Source: Polynucleobacter sp. UBA962
Lineage (GTDB): Bacteria > Pseudomonadota > Gammaproteobacteria > Burkholderiales > Burkholderiaceae
Direction of reading: 5' to 3'
DNA length: 9,108 nt
NCBI GenBank assembly: GCA_002292975.1
Contig: DBCI01000058.1
Coordinates: 5,645 to 14,752 of the forward strand
The translations under genes and the position numbers were made by a program. Below the pieces are notes generated by a model. The model worked only from the letters and a program-made list of their open reading frames with translations, had not been told where the DNA came from and searched no databases. Positions 6,073-9,108 of this stretch are shown here, one piece after another (the stretch's first letter is position 1; every line of letters begins with the position of its first letter).

Positions 6073-7834
6073 GACCAACACTTTGGTTAAAGACTAAGTG
6101 ACCTGGTTTGCTATCAACGCGATCAGCAACAAAATAACCATGGCGCTCAAACTGAAACTGCTCCTCTGCTTTAGTGCTAGCCATACAAGGCTCTACAAAT
6201 GCTTGAATAATGTTTTTTGACCGAGGATTGATAAAGTTTAAAAAGTTTTTATCGCCACTATCGGGGTGGGGATCAGTAAACAGATGATCATAAAGACGCA
6301 CTTCTACGGGCACTGCTTCCTCGACACGTATCCAATGAATATTGCCTTTTACTTTGTAATTATTTGAATCCGGGGTACCACTTTTACTATCCGGAAAATA
6401 ATTTGCATATACCTCGACCACTTGACCGTTTTGATCTAATTTCATGCCGGTACATTCAATCACAAAGCCATGTCGTAAGCGAACTCGCCCACCTGGGTTG
6501 CTCTCTTTAGGAGGGTATAGGCGAAAGAAACCTTTTGGAGGAGTAATCTGAAAGTCATCCGCCTCAATCCAAAGCTCACGACCAAAATGAAACTCGCGCT
6601 TACCCAGCTCGGGTTGCTGAGGATGGCGAGGAGCGGAGCAGGGTTCTTTTTGATCGTTGGGATAATTTTGAATGATTAGTTTCAGCGGCTTAAGAACTGC
6701 GGTAGCTCGGGGTGCGCGTGCATCTAAATCATCACGCAGCGCTTGCTCTAGAACACTCATATCGATCCAGCTATCTGCTTTTGAAACACCAATCCGCTCA
6801 CAAAATAAACGAATGCTCTTTGGTGTATAGCCACGACGCCGGATTCCAGCAATGGTTGGCATGCGAGGGTCGTCCCAACCATCAACCCGTTTTTCTTCAA
6901 CCAACTGCAACAATTTACGTTTGCTAGTCATGGTGTAGGTCAAATTAAGGCGGGCAAACTCATATTGACGGGGTAGGGGTCCTTTAAACACGCCGGCCTC
7001 TTTTAAGACCCCCAGGACCCAATCGTAGAGAGGCCGATTATTTTCAAATTCCAAAGTACAGATGGAATGGGAGACGTTTTCAAGCGCATCGGAGATGCAG
7101 TGTGTGAAATCATATAAAGGGTAAATGCACCATTGATCCCCAGTGCGATGATGATGGGCATGTCGAATACGGTAGATCACAGGATCGCGCATCACAATAT
7201 TAGGATGAGCCATATCAATTTTGAGGCGTAATACATGGCTACCGTCCCCAAACTCTCCAGCCCGCATTTTTTGGAAGAGGGCTAAATTTTCTGAAGGGGT
7301 GCGATCACGAAAAGGACTGTTTTTGCCTGGGGTAGCAAAGTTACCGCGATTGGTATGGATCTCATCCGCACTTTGACTATCTACATAGGCCTTGCCGTGC
7401 TCAATCAATATTGCTGCGAACTGATATAAGTTCTCAAAATAATCGCTCGCGTAGTACAGATGATCGTAATCTCCATGATGCCAGTCAAACCCAAGCCAAC
7501 GCACGGCATCCAAGATACTGTCGACATACTCAACCTCTTCCTTGGTAGGATTAGTGTCGTCTAGACGCATATGACAGCGCCCACCCGTAGCAAGGCCGTT
7601 GTAATCATTTGCTAAGCCGAAGTTTAGGCAAATACTCTTGGCATGGCCAATATGTAAATAGCCGTTGGGTTCGGGGGGAAAGCGAGTAATGACAGCGGGC
7701 AAAGGTTTGCCAGCTTGATCTATTCGGTTGAGATATGTTCCTTTGCTCAAATCATGGTCAATGATCTGACGTAAGAAGTTCGATGGCTCAGCAGGCTGGT
7801 TAGCTGGGGTTGGCTTGGAATTATCAAAAGACAT
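6053..7834 (-). CDS. glnS: Glutaminyl-tRNA synthetase
   Basis: The 593-residue class-I aminoacyl-tRNA synthetase charges tRNA-Gln with glutamine in the cytosol. The HIGH signature is in [20 protein letters not shown] (HIGH at 61-64), the glutamine-binding and specificity region includes [21 protein letters not shown] and [15 protein letters not shown], and the KMSKS loop appears as MTSKRK (302-307). The C-terminal half holds the two anticodon-binding beta-barrels, with [17 protein letters not shown] and the terminal [29 protein letters not shown]. A family-typical start and end indicate an intact gene. The ATG at 7834 has no Shine-Dalgarno; AGCAGG directly abuts the ATG and is too close to act as one. 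TACAAT sits exactly 6 bases upstream, so the mRNA is probably leaderless. It converges with the SDR gene and lies downstream of the tctA terminator. Confidence 0.98.
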   Translation of the reverse strand: [593 protein letters not shown]

Positions 7835-7846
7835 CCTGCTATTGTA
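7835..7846 (-). promoter_or_regulatory. Putative leaderless promoter of glnS (TACAAT + 6 nt)
   Basis: On the minus strand TACAAT (7846-7841) is followed by AGCAGG and then ATG 7834. The hexamer differs from TATAAT at one position. The expected transcript start falls at the ATG. A conserved -35 box is not evident; TTAGAC lies 19 bases upstream but is a poor match. Confidence 0.6.
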
Positions 7847-7900
7847 GATAAGACTGGCAGCACTAGTCTAAGTCTCAATAAGCCGTGTGGTAGTTCAAAT

Positions 7901-7929
7901 AGTAATGCCCGCTAGCAGCGGGCATTACT
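7901..7929 (-). terminator. Perfect 12-bp hairpin after tctA
   Basis: AGTAATGCCCGC (7901-7912) pairs without mismatch with GCGGGCATTACT (7918-7929) around a 5-base loop. It lies about 45 bases past the tctA stop and upstream of the glnS promoter, so it most likely ends the tct transcript on the minus strand. The trailing tract there is short (ATTTGAAC), so termination may be partial, or the hairpin may mainly protect the 3' end. The rest of the 140-base gap shows only the glnS promoter. Confidence 0.75.
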
Positions 7930-7974
7930 AAAGTAAAAGAGTAAGTGAATCAGTGAGCAACTACATCTTACCCA

Positions 7975-9108
7975 TTACAACTCTTCAGAAAATACCTCTT
8001 GTCGACTCTTCTTGATGGCAGGCAAGGCCACAATCACCACCAGAAGGGCTGCTGCTACGAGTAGACCTAAAGAGAGTGGGCGCGTGACGAAGGTTGTGAA
8101 ATCCCCCCGCGATAAAAGTAGAGCGCGACGGAAGTTCTCTTCCATCATGGGGCCCAATACAAATCCTAGCAAGAGAGGCGCGGGTTCGCAGCCAAACTTG
8201 AAGAACATATAACCAATTACTCCAAATCCTGCGGTAATAAAAACATCAAACACAGAATTATTAACGGTGTAAACACCAATACAACAGAACACCAAAATAG
8301 CTGGATAGAGTAAGCGATAAGGAATCTTCAATAATTTCACCCAGATGCCAATTAATGGCAGATTCAATAGAATCAACATAACGTTACCGATCCACATCGA
8401 TGCGATCAGACCCCAGAACAATGCGGGGTTGCTGGTCATTACTTGCGGACCCGGTTGGATGTTATGAATGGTCATTGCACCTACCATCAAGGCCATTACG
8501 GCATTGGGTGGAATACCAAGAGTAAGCAATGGAATAAATGAGGTTTGAGCGGCAGCATTATTGGCGCTCTCTGGGCCGGCAACGCCTTCAATAGCACCCT
8601 TGCCAAATTCTTCTGAATACTTGGAAGATTTTTTCTCAACCGTGTAGGCACCAAATGCTGCTAAAGCTGCTCCACCGCCGGGCAAAATTCCGAGTATGGA
8701 GCCAATGGTCGTGCCGCGCAAAATGGATGGCGTCATTCTTTTGACGTCAGTCCAAGTCGGAATTAAGGTGGTAACTTTATTTAGGAAGGTCTCACCCGTC
8801 CCTTTTTTCTCAAGATTCAGCATGATCTCAGCAAAGCCAAAGACGCCCATGGCAACAGAGACAAAACCAATACCATCGCTCAACTGAGGAATATCAAAGG
8901 AATAGCGCGCTACGCCGGAGTTCACATCGGTACCGATAAGACCAAGCAGTAGGCCAAGTAGGATCATGCCGATCGCCTTAACGAGAGAGCCTGATGCCAA
9001 CACAACCGCACCAATCAGACCTAAAACCATCAACGAGAAATATTCTGCAGGCCCAAATTTGAAAGCAACCTCTGCAAGGGGTGCGGCAAAACCTGCCAAC
9101 ATTAAGGT
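7975..9108 (-). CDS. tctA: Tripartite tricarboxylate transporter TctA-type permease, 5' part missing
   Basis: The 377 residues in the window are the C-terminal three quarters or so of a TctA/DUF112 permease (usually about 500 residues). The frame stays open to the window edge, so ATG 9102 is internal. Family signatures include [67 protein letters not shown], the conserved [28 protein letters not shown] and [11 protein letters not shown]. Eight or nine strongly hydrophobic segments place it in the inner membrane. TctA works with a small membrane subunit (TctB) and a periplasmic binding protein (TctC) to take up tricarboxylates such as citrate or other carboxylates, driven by an ion gradient. 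TctB and TctC are not in this window and would be expected upstream, beyond 9108. The substrate cannot be read from the permease. A hairpin terminator follows, so it is the last gene of its transcript. Confidence 0.93.
   Translation of the reverse strand, partial: TLMLAGFAAPLAEVAFKFGPAEYFSLMVLGLIGAVVLASGSLVKAIGMILLGLLLGLIGTDVNSGVARYSFDIPQLSDGIGFVSVAMGVFGFAEIMLNLEKKGTGETFLNKVTTLIPTWTDVKRMTPSILRGTTIGSILGILPGGGAALAAFGAYTVEKKSSKYSEEFGKGAIEGVAGPESANNAAAQTSFIPLLTLGIPPNAVMALMVGAMTIHNIQPGPQVMTSNPALFWGLIASMWIGNVMLILLNLPLIGIWVKLLKIPYRLLYPAILVFCCIGVYTVNNSVFDVFITAGFGVIGYMFFKFGCEPAPLLLGFVLGPMMEENFRRALLLSRGDFTTFVTRPLSLGLLVAAALLVVIVALPAIKKSRQEVFSEEL

Noticed and set aside
8012..8887. Plus-strand open frames opposite tctA
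   Set aside because: They are antisense shadows rich in Lys, Arg and Pro, opposite membrane-segment codons; no independent evidence.
1..9108. Search by eye for mobile elements, CRISPR, tRNA genes, prophage or defence genes
   Set aside because: No terminal repeats, direct-repeat arrays, tRNA cloverleaf, transposase or phage-like protein motifs were seen; every large frame is a recognised housekeeping or transport family.

Overview
The window looks like a chromosomal housekeeping segment of a betaproteobacterium in the order Burkholderiales. A freshwater Polynucleobacter-like lineage fits best, from the moderate GC, the compact spacing and the protein sequences. That assignment is an inference from protein resemblance and gene order, not from a search. 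The order radC-rpmB-rpmG and the pair fkpB-ispH are both also known from enterobacteria. The TctA-type permease is typical of Burkholderiales. There are no tRNA or rRNA genes, insertion sequences, CRISPR arrays or prophage genes.

Layout. Positions 1-120 hold the possible end of an unidentified plus-strand gene and a strong terminator that works in both directions. Then, on the minus strand, come rpmG (L33), rpmB (L28) and radC. Divergent from radC runs fkpB-ispH (SlpA-type FKBP, then the last enzyme of the MEP isoprenoid pathway). Facing ispH are an acetylornithine-type aminotransferase and a ferredoxin-NAD(P)H reductase fusion, both on the minus strand. Divergent from the reductase is an atypical SDR/epimerase-like gene, whose stop lies 3 bases from the convergent stop of glnS. 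The window ends inside a TctA permease on the minus strand. Apart from the 1-129 edge, no stretch over 300 bases lacks a gene; the longest internal gaps are 7835-7974 and 543-640.

The most interesting signal concerns how the genes start. Four genes without a Shine-Dalgarno sequence (fkpB, the aminotransferase, the SDR gene and glnS) each carry a TAnnnT sigma70 -10-like hexamer (TACAAT, TATGAT, TACGAT, TACAAT) that ends exactly 6 bases before the ATG. This places the expected transcription start on or next to the A of ATG, so all four look like leaderless mRNAs. In contrast, rpmB, rpmG and the reductase have clear Shine-Dalgarno sequences at ordinary spacing, and ispH appears to be translated from the fkpB transcript.

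Secondary points are a radC reading frame with no usual start codon where the family begins, a reductase that very probably starts at TTG, a hairpin containing both convergent stop codons of the SDR gene and glnS, and only 28 bases between the divergent reductase and the first SDR ATG. I see no new multi-gene system; the novelty is in expression architecture.
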